This document shows positions 1 to 7,476 of a stretch of 20,453 nucleotides of DNA, piece after piece (position 1 is the first letter of the stretch; every line of letters begins with the position of its first letter). The notes under the pieces were generated by a model. The model was not told where the DNA came from, searched no databases, and worked only from the letters and a program-made list of their open reading frames with translations. The stretch comes from Patescibacteria group bacterium (GTDB lineage: Bacteria > Patescibacteriota > Gracilibacteria > UBA1369 > JAHJTR01), in assembly GCA_018829865.1 (NCBI GenBank), contig JAHJTR010000154.1, positions 1 through 20,453 on the forward strand, written 5' to 3'. The position numbers were made by a program, and so were the translations under genes.

Positions 1-378
1 AGTTATCATCCTAATACCGTGAAGATGGTTTTGCAGAAAGGTAATCGTAAGATGAAAATTATCGGATCTTCAATTGGTGGAGGAAATATTGTTGTGAGGA
101 AGATTGATGAGTTTGAGGTTGATTTAACCAGCGCAGCCGGCAAATCCTTCTCTATAATGATCTCTCATAATGATGATATTAATGCGCTTTCGCAGGTTAT
201 GAATATTTTGGCTGAGAAGAAAATTAATGTTTCGAATATGCAGTCGACAAGGATATTAAAAGGTGGCAAGGTGTTGACTATTATTTCTTTGGATAAGGGA
301 TTAACTCTTAAAGAGGTGCTTAGCATGGAGAAAATTAAAGGGATTATTTTTGTGAGATCGCTTAATAAAATTGCATAA
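1..378 (+). CDS. sdaAB: L-serine dehydratase, beta subunit (3' part, partial)
   Basis: This is the C-terminal part of the beta subunit of the iron-sulfur L-serine dehydratase, which deaminates L-serine to pyruvate and ammonia. The frame is open from base 1 (S-Y-H-P-N-T-V), so the GTG at 19 is not the true start and the 5' end lies outside the window. The family-typical HPNTV segment and a G-S-S-I-G-G-G turn come first, followed by an ACT-like fold (about 80 residues, starting near SFSIMISHNDD) as in SdaAB proteins of the two-subunit type. The alpha-subunit gene follows 15 bp downstream on the same strand, so the two form one transcription unit. Family assignment is by recognition of these motifs and by the neighbour. 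Confidence 0.9.
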   Translation, partial: SYHPNTVKMVLQKGNRKMKIIGSSIGGGNIVVRKIDEFEVDLTSAAGKSFSIMISHNDDINALSQVMNILAEKKINVSNMQSTRILKGGKVLTIISLDKGLTLKEVLSMEKIKGIIFVRSLNKIA

Positions 379-393
379 TAAATTTACTTCCAT

Positions 394-1287
394 ATGATTA
401 TTAACTTCCATACGGGCTCAAAATTATTGAGATTGACGAAGAAACATAAAAAATCGATTTCGGGGATTGTGATTTTGAGGGAGACAAATTATTTGGATGC
501 GAAAGAATCGTGTGTTCTTAATAGAATGCAGAAAAGATGGGAAGTTTCGCAGGCTGCGATCAAATCAGGGCTTAATGGTAAGCATAAATCGGTGGGGGGT
601 ATGGTTGGCGGCGAGGCGAGGAAGCTTAATAAATGGCTGAAAAGTAAAAAGCGTTTGATGTCGAAAACAACTTTGAAGGCGGCGACTTATGCGCTGGCTA
701 ATACTGAATGTAATGCTTGTATGGGGCGGATTGTTTCGTGCCCTACGGCCGGGGCTTCCGGGGTTTTGCCGGGGATTATGATGGCGGTAAAAGAGGATTT
801 GAAGGTTAAAGATGAGAAAATTTTGGCAGGATATTTTGCGGCTGCAGGTGTTGGAATAATTATAGCTGAAAATGCCACTTTGGCCGGTGCTCAAGGTGGT
901 TGCCAAGCGGAGATCGGGTCTGCGGCGGCGATGGCTGCGGCCGGACTAACTGAGATCAGAGGAGGCACACCGGAGCAGTGTTTGAATGCTGCGGCTTTGG
1001 CGCTGAAGAACTTTCTGGGTCTTGCTTGCGATCCCGTTGGGGGGCTTGTGGAAGTGCCTTGTGTGAAGAGGAATGCTTATGGGGTAACGCATGCGATGAT
1101 GGCTAGTGAAATGTCGCTTGCGGGGATTGAAAGCTTTATACCGTTTGACGAGGTTGTCGAGGCGATGAGTAATATTGGTAAGTTGATTTCACCTAAATTA
1201 AGAGAAACCGCTATGGGCGGGCTTGCTGTGACTGATTCAGCTAAGAGGCTTGAGAAGAAGCTTGGGATTTTGAAGGGGGAGGATTAA
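394..1287 (+). CDS. sdaAA: L-serine dehydratase, alpha subunit (4Fe-4S)
   Basis: This is the catalytic alpha subunit (297 aa) of L-serine dehydratase, which binds a [4Fe-4S] cluster that acts as Lewis acid on serine. Three cysteines at residues 170 (GGCQAEIG), 212 (LACDPVGG) and 223 (VPCVKRN) are spaced 42 and 11 residues apart. That is the spacing I recall for the cluster ligands of the Legionella enzyme. Other family segments are C-P-T-A-G-A-S-G near 116-123 and NAYGVTHAMMA near 227. Length matches the separate alpha subunit of Firmicute-type two-subunit enzymes. There is no Shine-Dalgarno before the ATG. It follows sdaAB by 15 bp. The product pyruvate would link serine catabolism to central metabolism. 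Confidence 0.95.
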   Translation: MIINFHTGSKLLRLTKKHKKSISGIVILRETNYLDAKESCVLNRMQKRWEVSQAAIKSGLNGKHKSVGGMVGGEARKLNKWLKSKKRLMSKTTLKAATYALANTECNACMGRIVSCPTAGASGVLPGIMMAVKEDLKVKDEKILAGYFAAAGVGIIIAENATLAGAQGGCQAEIGSAAAMAAAGLTEIRGGTPEQCLNAAALALKNFLGLACDPVGGLVEVPCVKRNAYGVTHAMMASEMSLAGIESFIPFDEVVEAMSNIGKLISPKLRETAMGGLAVTDSAKRLEKKLGILKGED

Positions 1288-1304
1288 AGGGATATGGTTC
1301 CGTC

Positions 1305-1535
1305 CTAAATCTTTTTGAGTATTTCTAAGTATTCGTTCTGTGAAACGTCTAAAACCCTGAGATTATTCCTTATGATAAAAACAGGTATATCTTTTATTTT
1401 TTGTATCACTACCGGACGTAGGAGGTCGCTTCTCCACCAAATTCTATGATCTCCCTTTTCTCTTTCATAAGTAGAACCGATATGTTTTTAAAATTTCTCA
1501 AATTTTCGCCATGATACAGAGGTAATTCTAGGCAT
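1305..1535 (-). pseudogene. hicA: HicA-family mRNA interferase toxin, broken by in-frame TAA
   Basis: On the minus strand, starting 2 bp after the hicB stop, a 77-codon frame reads MPRITSVSWRKFEKF, then TAA at 1488-1490, then KHIGSTYEREKGDHRIWW and on to ...EYLEILKKI and a TAG. The whole length is HicA-like: the SWRKFEKF opening helix, the GDHRIW segment with the conserved catalytic His, the DIPVFIIRNNLR strand-helix and the final EYLEILKK helix. Family members usually carry a Leu where the TAA stands, so one T-to-A change (TTA to TAA) explains it. HicA toxins cut mRNA when not bound by HicB. The rest is undecayed, so the lesion is recent or an assembly error. An internal start downstream would lose the first strand and helix. 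Confidence 0.8.
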
Positions 1536-1537
1536 AA

Positions 1538-1852
1538 TTATGCATAAACAGGTATTTTTTCGACTTTAATTGGAATACTATCTTGCGAAACAACTGTAGG
1601 AGATGTCCATTGTTTCTTTACTTTACTCCAACCTAAACTTCTCAAACATTTATCTAATGTCCCCTTTCTAATAAGTTCCTCAACAAAAAGCTTTGCCGAA
1701 TCAGTAAATGTATTTTTTGCTTCATCAAAATCATCCCCACAGCTAGATAAATCTAAAAAGGGGCTGTATGCGACGAATTTTTTCCCCTCCTTAAATACCA
1801 TTAATGGAACACTCAAATTAATACTTACTTGAACTTTTTTTAGAGTTTTCAT
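1538..1852 (-). CDS. hicB: HicB-family antitoxin
   Basis: This 104-aa protein resembles HicB antitoxins, which have a partial RNase H-like fold that blocks HicA. The core runs about residues 14-70: L-M-V-F-K-E-G-K-K-F-V-A-Y-S-P, then the S-S-C-G-D-D-F-D-E-A turn and the helix up to F-V-E-E-L. The C-terminal 35 residues have no obvious helix-turn-helix, so DNA binding is unproven. It is the first gene of a hicB-hicA pair (antitoxin first), with the toxin frame starting 2 bp after its stop. Because the toxin carries a nonsense codon, this may be an orphan antitoxin. A perfect 15-bp palindrome lies about 40 bp upstream and could be an autoregulatory site. Confidence 0.8.
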   Translation of the reverse strand: MKTLKKVQVSINLSVPLMVFKEGKKFVAYSPFLDLSSCGDDFDEAKNTFTDSAKLFVEELIRKGTLDKCLRSLGWSKVKKQWTSPTVVSQDSIPIKVEKIPVYA

Positions 1853-1891
1853 GATTTTGAGCTTAGAGAGCTTTATTTTGGCTTCGTGTAG

Positions 1892-1906
1892 AGTATATAG
1901 TATACT
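1892..1906 (-). promoter_or_regulatory. Palindromic operator candidate upstream of hicBA
   Basis: The plus strand reads AGTATATAGTATACT. The two six-base arms are perfect inverted repeats (AGTATA / TATACT on the minus strand) around a 3-base centre. On the minus strand it contains TATACT, a good -10 hexamer, about 40 bp before the hicB ATG. HicB/HicAB complexes commonly bind palindromes overlapping their own promoter, so this is a plausible site. No convincing -35 hexamer is seen. Confidence 0.4.
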
Positions 1907-2110
1907 TATTAGATATAAAATAGATTTTTGAAATATTTTATGTTGAGTGGTTTATTTGTGGGGTGGATTTGATTAGAATGTAATTTGCAACATAAAAAAA
2001 ATATTATTAATATTGGTCTTATTATTTAATGAATGAAAAAATTTAGTGCTATAGTATTTCGAATTATGTAGGCTAAACTGTAAATAGATTAAGATAATCA
2101 AAAATGGTTA

Positions 2111-2752
2111 ATGGCGAATGACATAATAACAAAAACAAGAAGAGGATATGCATACCAAGATAAGTTTGCATTGCTAAAGTTACTTCGAATATTTGTAGCA
2201 GGCGAAAAAATTGTTGAATTTAGTGTTGACAAGCCGTTTGGGAAAAGAAGATCGTTGGATATTGAGATAATTTATGAAGAAAAAGAAAGGGAAATATATG
2301 AAATAAAAACGGGCAAAAAATTCAAAGAAAAACGGATTGAAATATGGCAAGAGCTCATAACATTACGCAAATATGATAGCTATGATAAGTATACAAAAAT
2401 AATTACCGTTGATCCTGAGTTACCGACTGAATTCATCTATAATTGGGGCGATATTTGTTTAATTGCCAATAGTTGCAAAAGAAAAGAAAATAATAATGGA
2501 GAAACCATGCTCAAGGTTGCTAATAGATGTCATAAAGATATAGCTAAGGGTGAAAATATAAATATATTTAATAATAATGTGGAAATATTTATTAAATTTA
2601 TGAAAAACGTAAAAATAGAGATTGGTTGCATAAATAGCTATACTAGAAATACTGAGATGTATTTATTGTTGAACGCCGTACCTACCGATATTCAGCGCAG
2701 GTTACCCCTTCATTACCTTCCCACATTTTTTGCTTGCTGGGCATTTCTCTGA
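2111..2752 (+). CDS. PD-(D/E)xK nuclease-like protein, probably 3'-truncated
   Basis: This is a 213-aa protein. Residues 11-20 (RGYAYQDKFA) give the G-x-x-x-Q opening common to DUF4297/Cap4-like double-strand DNA nucleases. Asp50 (SLDIEI) and Glu64-x-Lys66 (YEIKTGKKF) form a PD-(D/E)xK core, followed by the EIWQELITLRKY helix. Such domains are nuclease effectors in CBASS and other anti-phage systems, normally fused to a C-terminal sensor in a protein of 400 aa or more. Here the frame runs antisense into the 3' end of the next gene from residue ~197 (2702-2752), so the last ~17 residues look accidental and the sensor is missing. No partner cyclase or ATPase is nearby. It is on the opposite strand to its neighbours. 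The fold call is fairly sure; the Cap4 relationship is less so. Confidence 0.6.
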   Translation: MANDIITKTRRGYAYQDKFALLKLLRIFVAGEKIVEFSVDKPFGKRRSLDIEIIYEEKEREIYEIKTGKKFKEKRIEIWQELITLRKYDSYDKYTKIITVDPELPTEFIYNWGDICLIANSCKRKENNNGETMLKVANRCHKDIAKGENINIFNNNVEIFIKFMKNVKIEIGCINSYTRNTEMYLLLNAVPTDIQRRLPLHYLPTFFACWAFL

Positions 2753-2950
2753 TTTCGTTGTTTTTTCAGGCCCGCGGCTGTCGGTTTTGTAAAATCCGCT
2801 GCCTTTGAAAATTATGCCGCCAAGGGCGGAGAAGGATTTTTTGGCGCTTTTAAAATCGCACTTTGGACACTTTGATGTTTGTTGGCCCATTTTTACTGTT
2901 TTTTCAAAAACATGTTTGCACTTGGGGCAATTGAAGTCATATTTAGGCAT
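2702..2950 (-). CDS. FmdB-like zinc ribbon protein
   Basis: This 82-aa protein opens with M-P-K-Y-D-F-N-C-P-K-C and has two CxxC knuckles (Cys8/Cys11 and Cys28/Cys31). That is the FmdB/CxxC_CXXC_SSSS zinc ribbon, with the usual FSALGGIIFKGSGFYKTD stretch (residues 40-57). The tail is Lys-rich with two more Cys (70, 76). FmdB was named as a putative regulator of formamidase, but the role of most members is unknown. It starts 3 bp after the glycosyltransferase stop, so it is the last gene of that minus-strand cluster. Its final 51 bp are overlapped antisense by the nuclease frame. The length is normal for the family, so this gene is intact and the nuclease is the intruder. Confidence 0.85.
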   Translation of the reverse strand: MPKYDFNCPKCKHVFEKTVKMGQQTSKCPKCDFKSAKKSFSALGGIIFKGSGFYKTDSRGPEKTTKSEKCPASKKCGKVMKG

Positions 2951-2953
2951 TGA

Positions 2954-3745
2954 TTACTTCCCTTTCCACTTAAAAAAATATTTGATTGCGCTTGAAACGT
3001 GTATCCAGAAGATTTTTTTGAAGAGGAGATGAAATAGGCTCCCATCGCTCAAACGCTTGTGATTATGTAAAACTGAAATTTTTGGATAATAGATGACCTT
3101 GTATCCCCTTTTGTTTATTTTTTTGCAAATGTCGAAATCCTCCATAAATAAAAAATATCTGGGATCGAACCCTTCTACCTGATCATAAACATCTTTCGGG
3201 AAGATATAACATGCGCCACATAGAAGATCGACTTCAGTTGTTTCGTTTCGGCTTAAGTCTTCCATTAAATAGTTATTAAGTCTTTTTTTGAAGAAATTTA
3301 ATTTTTTTAATGGAGTGCGCTTGATTATTAAATCTAGAAAATTCATGTTGCGGCGGCAAGAACGTTGAACGGCGCCGTCACTGTAGACCAGTTGTGGCCC
3401 TAAAACTCCGATATCGGGATGCTTTTGCATATAATCAACTAAATGTTTTAAGGTGTCAGTGTCTACAAAAATGTCGGGGTTTAAAATTAAAACATATTCA
3501 CCAATTGCATTCTTAACTCCAAGATTATTTCCTTTGCCGTAGCCGAGATTTGTTGGAGATTCGATTAACTTGATCAGTCCATCCTCGGCTACTTTTCGTA
3601 AATAATTGATGCTTTCGTCATGAGAATTATTATCAACAACAATTATTTCGAAATCGAAATCGGGTTTGTTCTTTTCAAGTGCCTCGATGCACATTCTGGG
3701 GAAATAATTCTGATTGTAATTTACAATAATGCAACTTAGTTTCAC
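2954..3745 (-). CDS. GT2-family glycosyltransferase (rhamnosyltransferase-like)
   Basis: This 263-aa family 2 glycosyltransferase has the GT-A fold: LSCIIVNYNQ at the N-terminus, IIVVDNNSHDES (34-45), NLGYGKGNNLG (66-76) and the DxD-equivalent N-P-D at 89-91 for metal-nucleotide sugar. The acceptor-side motif MEDFDICKKI at 201-210 is close to the E-D-x-D of WbbL-type rhamnosyltransferases. No membrane segment is seen, so it probably works at the inner face of the membrane on a lipid-linked glycan. The start is a GTG that overlaps the upstream stop in a GTGA, implying translational coupling to the nucleotidyltransferase. The sugar donor and acceptor cannot be read from sequence. Confidence 0.88.
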   Translation of the reverse strand: MKLSCIIVNYNQNYFPRMCIEALEKNKPDFDFEIIVVDNNSHDESINYLRKVAEDGLIKLIESPTNLGYGKGNNLGVKNAIGEYVLILNPDIFVDTDTLKHLVDYMQKHPDIGVLGPQLVYSDGAVQRSCRRNMNFLDLIIKRTPLKKLNFFKKRLNNYLMEDLSRNETTEVDLLCGACYIFPKDVYDQVEGFDPRYFLFMEDFDICKKINKRGYKVIYYPKISVLHNHKRLSDGSLFHLLFKKIFWIHVSSAIKYFFKWKGK

Positions 3746-5055
3746 TTCTTTTTTAATGAGTTAAGTAAATTTTTTCGATTTATGTCTTTTAATTTTAGCT
3801 TATTTTCTTTTATCTCCAAATCCCATTTGCCATTCACAAATTTATTATCGGGGACATCGCCACTAATAACAATACCTGATCCGATAACTGAGTTTGTACC
3901 AATCTTTATTCCCGGCATAATACTGGTGTTAATTCCAATTCTTACGTCATCGCCGATGATCGCGCCAAATTTATTGCTGCCGGTTGAGATTTTTTGATCG
4001 TCAATATTGATTAAAATATCTCCTTCGTCTAGGCGTAAATTGGCGGTGACTGCACCTGAACCGAATGAAACGTTTTGGCCAATTACGCTGTCTCCGATGT
4101 AATTTTTGTGAGTCCAAACCTGCTTGCATAAATAACTGCGAGCTATTTCAGTAGAAAAACCGATAACGCAATCGCTTCCTATGTAACTATCTCTTACCAA
4201 TGCGTTGTTTGCGATAATTGAATTTTTACCGATATAAGCGGGCCCGCTTATTACAGCGTTTTCGAAGACTTTTACTCCGTCTTCAATGATCACTTCACCC
4301 TTGATAACCGCTGACTCATGTACTTCCGATGATTCTGAAATCATTTTTTCAGGCATAAAGTGTTTCCATACTTTTAAAATATGCCAAGGGTATTTAATGG
4401 GTTGCCAATAGTCGTTGTAGCTTACTGCATAGTAGCTGGCGCCATTTTGAATTAAATTATCTATTGCCACTTCGTAAAGGTCGTCATTTTCGCTCTTGGA
4501 ATTTTTTATTTCATTGATGAAGCCTAAGGCGTCTCGATGGTAGTGAACAACCAGGTTTACAAGATTACTTGGTTCTTTGCCGGGCTCAGGTTTTTCGACG
4601 ATCGATTGGATTTTTCCGCTGTCATCCGTCTTTAAATAGCCTCCGGGGAAGTATTCGCTGACTTTGTAACCTAAAAGGGCTCCATCTGTTTTTTCATGCT
4701 CTTTAGCTTTGAGAATTTTGCTAAAAGCATCCGGACTGAATACGTCGTTTGAGCTAACCACAACTATTGACTCTCCTGCCATAATTAAGGGCTCACAACT
4801 CAAAACTGCGCCTGCCATGCCCAGGCTTAAATCCTGCTGCTCAATTACTTGGACATGATCGTCTTGAGTGAATAGTTCTTCAAGTTTCTGCAAATTGTGT
4901 CTACCTCCAACAACAATCACCTGATCAAAACCGGCGTCCATTAATCTTTTGACTTGAAGCTTGATAAGCGGCCGGCCTAAAAATTCTAAAAAGTTCTTAT
5001 CTGCGAGCGGTTTGATGCGGCGGCTGATACCGGCACCCAAGAGGATTGCTTTCAT
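3742..5055 (-). CDS. Sugar-phosphate nucleotidyltransferase with left-handed beta-helix (GlmU-like)
   Basis: This 437-aa two-domain enzyme has an N-terminal Rossmann-like nucleotidyltransferase (about 1-235) that begins KAILLGAGISRRIKPL, the signature loop with Gly and Arg for NTP, then K-N-F-L-E-F-L-G-R-P-L. The C-terminal half (about 240-410) is hexapeptide repeats ([IV]-G-x-x-x-x), forming a left-handed beta-helix typical of acyltransferases. The architecture is that of GlmU and of archaeal sugar-1-phosphate nucleotidylyltransferases. However, the GlmU core L-A-A-G-x-G-T-R-M is altered to L-G-A-G-I-S-R-R-I, so the substrate may not be GlcNAc-1-P. It would make an activated sugar used by the coupled GT2 downstream (4-bp overlap). 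It stops with TGA, which shows that TGA is not Gly here. Confidence 0.82.
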   Translation of the reverse strand: MKAILLGAGISRRIKPLADKNFLEFLGRPLIKLQVKRLMDAGFDQVIVVGGRHNLQKLEELFTQDDHVQVIEQQDLSLGMAGAVLSCEPLIMAGESIVVVSSNDVFSPDAFSKILKAKEHEKTDGALLGYKVSEYFPGGYLKTDDSGKIQSIVEKPEPGKEPSNLVNLVVHYHRDALGFINEIKNSKSENDDLYEVAIDNLIQNGASYYAVSYNDYWQPIKYPWHILKVWKHFMPEKMISESSEVHESAVIKGEVIIEDGVKVFENAVISGPAYIGKNSIIANNALVRDSYIGSDCVIGFSTEIARSYLCKQVWTHKNYIGDSVIGQNVSFGSGAVTANLRLDEGDILINIDDQKISTGSNKFGAIIGDDVRIGINTSIMPGIKIGTNSVIGSGIVISGDVPDNKFVNGKWDLEIKENKLKLKDINRKNLLNSLKKK

Positions 5056-5081
5056 TAAATATTTGTTAAATTTGCCATGTA

Positions 5082-5110
5082 ATATTAGCTAAAAATGGCT
5101 GTAAAGACAA
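5082..5110 (-). promoter_or_regulatory. Possible promoter for the nucleotidyltransferase-GT2-zinc ribbon cluster
   Basis: On the minus strand there is TTGTCT (5105-5110), a 17-bp spacer and TAATAT (5082-5087), about 27 bp before the ATG at 5055. Each hexamer matches four of six sigma-70 consensus bases. The spacing and position are good; the match is only moderate. Confidence 0.35.
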
Positions 5111-5126
5111 TGTTTTGCGTTTTTAT

Positions 5127-6263
5127 CTAAGTCAAAATCTCGGATAACTTATTCTCTTTAATAGCATATTTTAGCTCGAGGGCGATTCGTTCACCGTAGC
5201 TCATTGGTTTGCTGTAGAGATATGACGTTGATGGAGTAAAACGCGTGCCCGGTGACCCTGGAATTCGCATGCTGACGTCGAAAATTACTGCGTCTTCTTT
5301 GCCTTCTTCCGCGATGATTGCGCCTTGCAGGGCGAAGGGGCCGATGATTCCGGGGCTGCATTCTTCTTTGCTTGTTTTTACGAATTTTTCACCGATTTCG
5401 AAGATTTTTTCGAGTAGAGATTCTTTGGTGGTGCAGGTTACGTGTCCGGTTTCGATCATTTTTGGTTCTTTGTGATCCAAAATTTCCATTTGCACGCTAG
5501 CCGGCATTCTTAAGTATCCGTCTAAGTCTGTTTGCCTGCGCATGTCTGTTCCCATTAATTCAAGTTGGTCGGTTAGGGGGGAGTAGAAATAATTGAAATT
5601 TACGTGAGCGCCGATTGCGTATTCTTCGATTACGGCATTTTTAAGTGACTCGGCGGTTATGGTTCCGTTCTTAATCATTTCGTCACCCTTGATTTTGTAT
5701 TCCTGAGGGCTTTCGGCTAAAAAGAAAGCTCTTTCGTAGCTGCGGGTGGCTTCGTTGACTTTTACTATGCATAATTTGTCGATGCTTTCGGGGGAATCAT
5801 AAATTTTGGGGAATCTGATGCCGGCTTTCTCCATTAAATAATACTGATTTTTTTCAACGTCTCTTTCTTCCAACTTAAGCATTTCGCGAGTGCCGTAAAT
5901 CGGTACTTTGAAGTTTTGTTCGACCTGATTAAAGTCATCGAAATAAACCCAGAAATAGCGATTGTGAATAAAAATTGCGTTTCGTTTGCGGAGCTCGTTT
6001 TGCACATCCTCACTTAGAACATCGCTGAATTTATCCAAGGTAATGGTCTCATCAACGCAGCCAATTGTTTTGCCGGTAATTTTATCTTGGCGAGTTTTAT
6101 AATACTTTTCATAAGTTTTTTCTCTCCCCTTGCGGGCGATTACCAATGTTTTGAAACCGTGTTTTTTGGCTCCTTCGCAGACATCAAGTGCGCTGTGCCC
6201 ACCTAGGCTGGCGATTGTTAGATTTTGAGGATCGTAATTTTCGAGAATTTGGGATAAGTCCAT
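5127..6263 (-). CDS. PurP-family ATP-grasp protein, divergent paralogue
   Basis: This 378-aa protein has the PurP fold. The N-terminal motif is IASLGGHSALDVCEGAKKHG (residues 17-36), an ATP-grasp centre follows, and the C-terminus has I-G-P-F-A-L-Q-G-A and D-V-S-M-R-I-P-G-S-P-G-T-R. PurP normally makes FAICAR from AICAR, formate and ATP in archaeal purine synthesis. Against the neighbouring paralogue and canonical archaeal PurP, the glycine-rich loop (G-A-x-G-G-x-G-Y-F) is replaced by N-E-A-T-R-S-Y-E-R-A-F-F (160-171). The P-H-G-S-F segment is replaced by I-H-N-R-Y-F. This resembles the second, uncharacterised PurP-like group found in archaea, so the substrate is probably different. It lies 96 bp downstream of the canonical copy. 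It stops with TAG. Confidence 0.75.
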   Translation of the reverse strand: MDLSQILENYDPQNLTIASLGGHSALDVCEGAKKHGFKTLVIARKGREKTYEKYYKTRQDKITGKTIGCVDETITLDKFSDVLSEDVQNELRKRNAIFIHNRYFWVYFDDFNQVEQNFKVPIYGTREMLKLEERDVEKNQYYLMEKAGIRFPKIYDSPESIDKLCIVKVNEATRSYERAFFLAESPQEYKIKGDEMIKNGTITAESLKNAVIEEYAIGAHVNFNYFYSPLTDQLELMGTDMRRQTDLDGYLRMPASVQMEILDHKEPKMIETGHVTCTTKESLLEKIFEIGEKFVKTSKEECSPGIIGPFALQGAIIAEEGKEDAVIFDVSMRIPGSPGTRFTPSTSYLYSKPMSYGERIALELKYAIKENKLSEILT

Positions 6264-6359
6264 AATTATTAAATTTAAAAACCGGTTTGTATTATGTCAG
6301 GTTTTATTATTTTAGAGAAGGTGAATTATCGGAGGAGTCGAATCCAGGGTTAGTTTTAA

Positions 6360-7376
6360 TTAACCAAGCACCATATCCAATTTATCCTCTTGTATCGCCT
6401 GCTTTATATCAAGAGCAATTCTACGACCGGTACTCATTGGGACGTCGTATTTAAGCCATGTATAGGGGGAGCCGTTGATAAATGGATTTGTACCGGCAAC
6501 TATTCTGGCGGAAATTTCAAAAACAAAAAATTGCAGATTTGGATCGATAATCGCTTCTAAACAGAATGGGCCGAATAATCCTCCATCAACAAATTTCTTG
6601 GAAGATTCAATGACATTTCTTCCCATTTCGTGAAGTATTGGCAAAAGAGATTCACGCACTACCAATGGGATGTTACCTGTAATTGTGTAACTGGTGCGTA
6701 TATTTGTATCAAGTTGATCCTTGGCCGAGATACGACCGATTGAATCGGCATTAGACTCGTATCGTTTGTCGAAACTCATGATTTCGAGCTCGTCCGTTAA
6801 GCGAGAATAAAAATAATGTGTGTATAAAGGCACTCCGACAATATATTCCTGAATTGCGTGCTCATCGTTGTTCCCTGACTCGTTGATCCTTTCGTGATAC
6901 TCTTGAGGATTGTTGGCAATAAAATACCCCTTACCTCCTTGTGCTCCGTGAAACTTGATAATGACGGGTCCATCAATTTCCTCAGGGTCTTTATATATTT
7001 TAGGCAGGTTTAGTTTTGCGTCTAAAAGCCATTTTCTCTCTTTTTCTCGATCTGACTCCCACTCAATAATTTTTTTATTGCCGTAATGCATCGCCTTGAT
7101 GGATTCTATTTTTTCGTGGCCTAAATAACTGACAAATGAGCCATGCGGGATAATAATGGCGTTGTCTTTTACTAGCTCTTCCTCAATTTTAAAATAATCT
7201 TCGAATTTATCAAGAGTAATTATTTTGTCTGCAACATTATACGACTCATAAATCCCCTCTCGGCCTTTTTGGCAGATAGCGATAGTTTCAAAGCCTTCAT
7301 CCTTGGCGCCTTTGAGGATTTGTAGAGCGCTATGGCTTGCAAGTGTGCAAATTTTATATTTTGAAATATCGGCCAT
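6360..7376 (-). CDS. purP: Formate-dependent AICAR ligase, PurP (archaeal type)
   Basis: This 338-aa protein matches archaeal PurP closely by eye. It has CTLASHSALQILKGAK (10-25), IIPHGSFVSYLG (75-86), the glycine-rich ATP loop KFHGAQGGKGYFIA (141-154), SFDKRYESN, YTITGNIPLVVRESLLP, GPFCLEA and FEISARIVAGTN. The M. jannaschii enzyme joins formate to AICAR with ATP, giving FAICAR without folate. The length is near the usual ~360. The start ATG has no Shine-Dalgarno. It is unusual in a bacterium and lies one gene away from a complete bacterial PurH, which does the same step with 10-formyl-THF. Horizontal transfer from archaea is likely. All ATP-grasp landmarks look intact, so activity is expected. 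Confidence 0.87.
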   Translation of the reverse strand: MADISKYKICTLASHSALQILKGAKDEGFETIAICQKGREGIYESYNVADKIITLDKFEDYFKIEEELVKDNAIIIPHGSFVSYLGHEKIESIKAMHYGNKKIIEWESDREKERKWLLDAKLNLPKIYKDPEEIDGPVIIKFHGAQGGKGYFIANNPQEYHERINESGNNDEHAIQEYIVGVPLYTHYFYSRLTDELEIMSFDKRYESNADSIGRISAKDQLDTNIRTSYTITGNIPLVVRESLLPILHEMGRNVIESSKKFVDGGLFGPFCLEAIIDPNLQFFVFEISARIVAGTNPFINGSPYTWLKYDVPMSTGRRIALDIKQAIQEDKLDMVLG

Positions 7377-7432
7377 CGGGTTTTTTAGTTATCATTTTAT
7401 TTCGCAAAAAGTATTTGCCTTTATTTTTGTGA

Positions 7433-7461
7433 AGTGTACAGCAAAGACGACTATTTGCCAA
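7433..7461 (-). promoter_or_regulatory. Possible promoter for the purP pair
   Basis: On the minus strand, TTGGCA (7456-7461), 17 bp and TACACT (7433-7438) lie about 57 bp before the purP ATG. The -35 is good and the -10 matches four of six bases. This is a weak-to-moderate candidate that would separate purP from the yidD-purH-uppP operon. Confidence 0.3.
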
Positions 7462-7476
7462 TATTATTTTATGTTT

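Noticed and set aside
565..906. Minus-strand ORFs opposite sdaAA
   Set aside because: They are shadows of a well-conserved gene with no supporting features.
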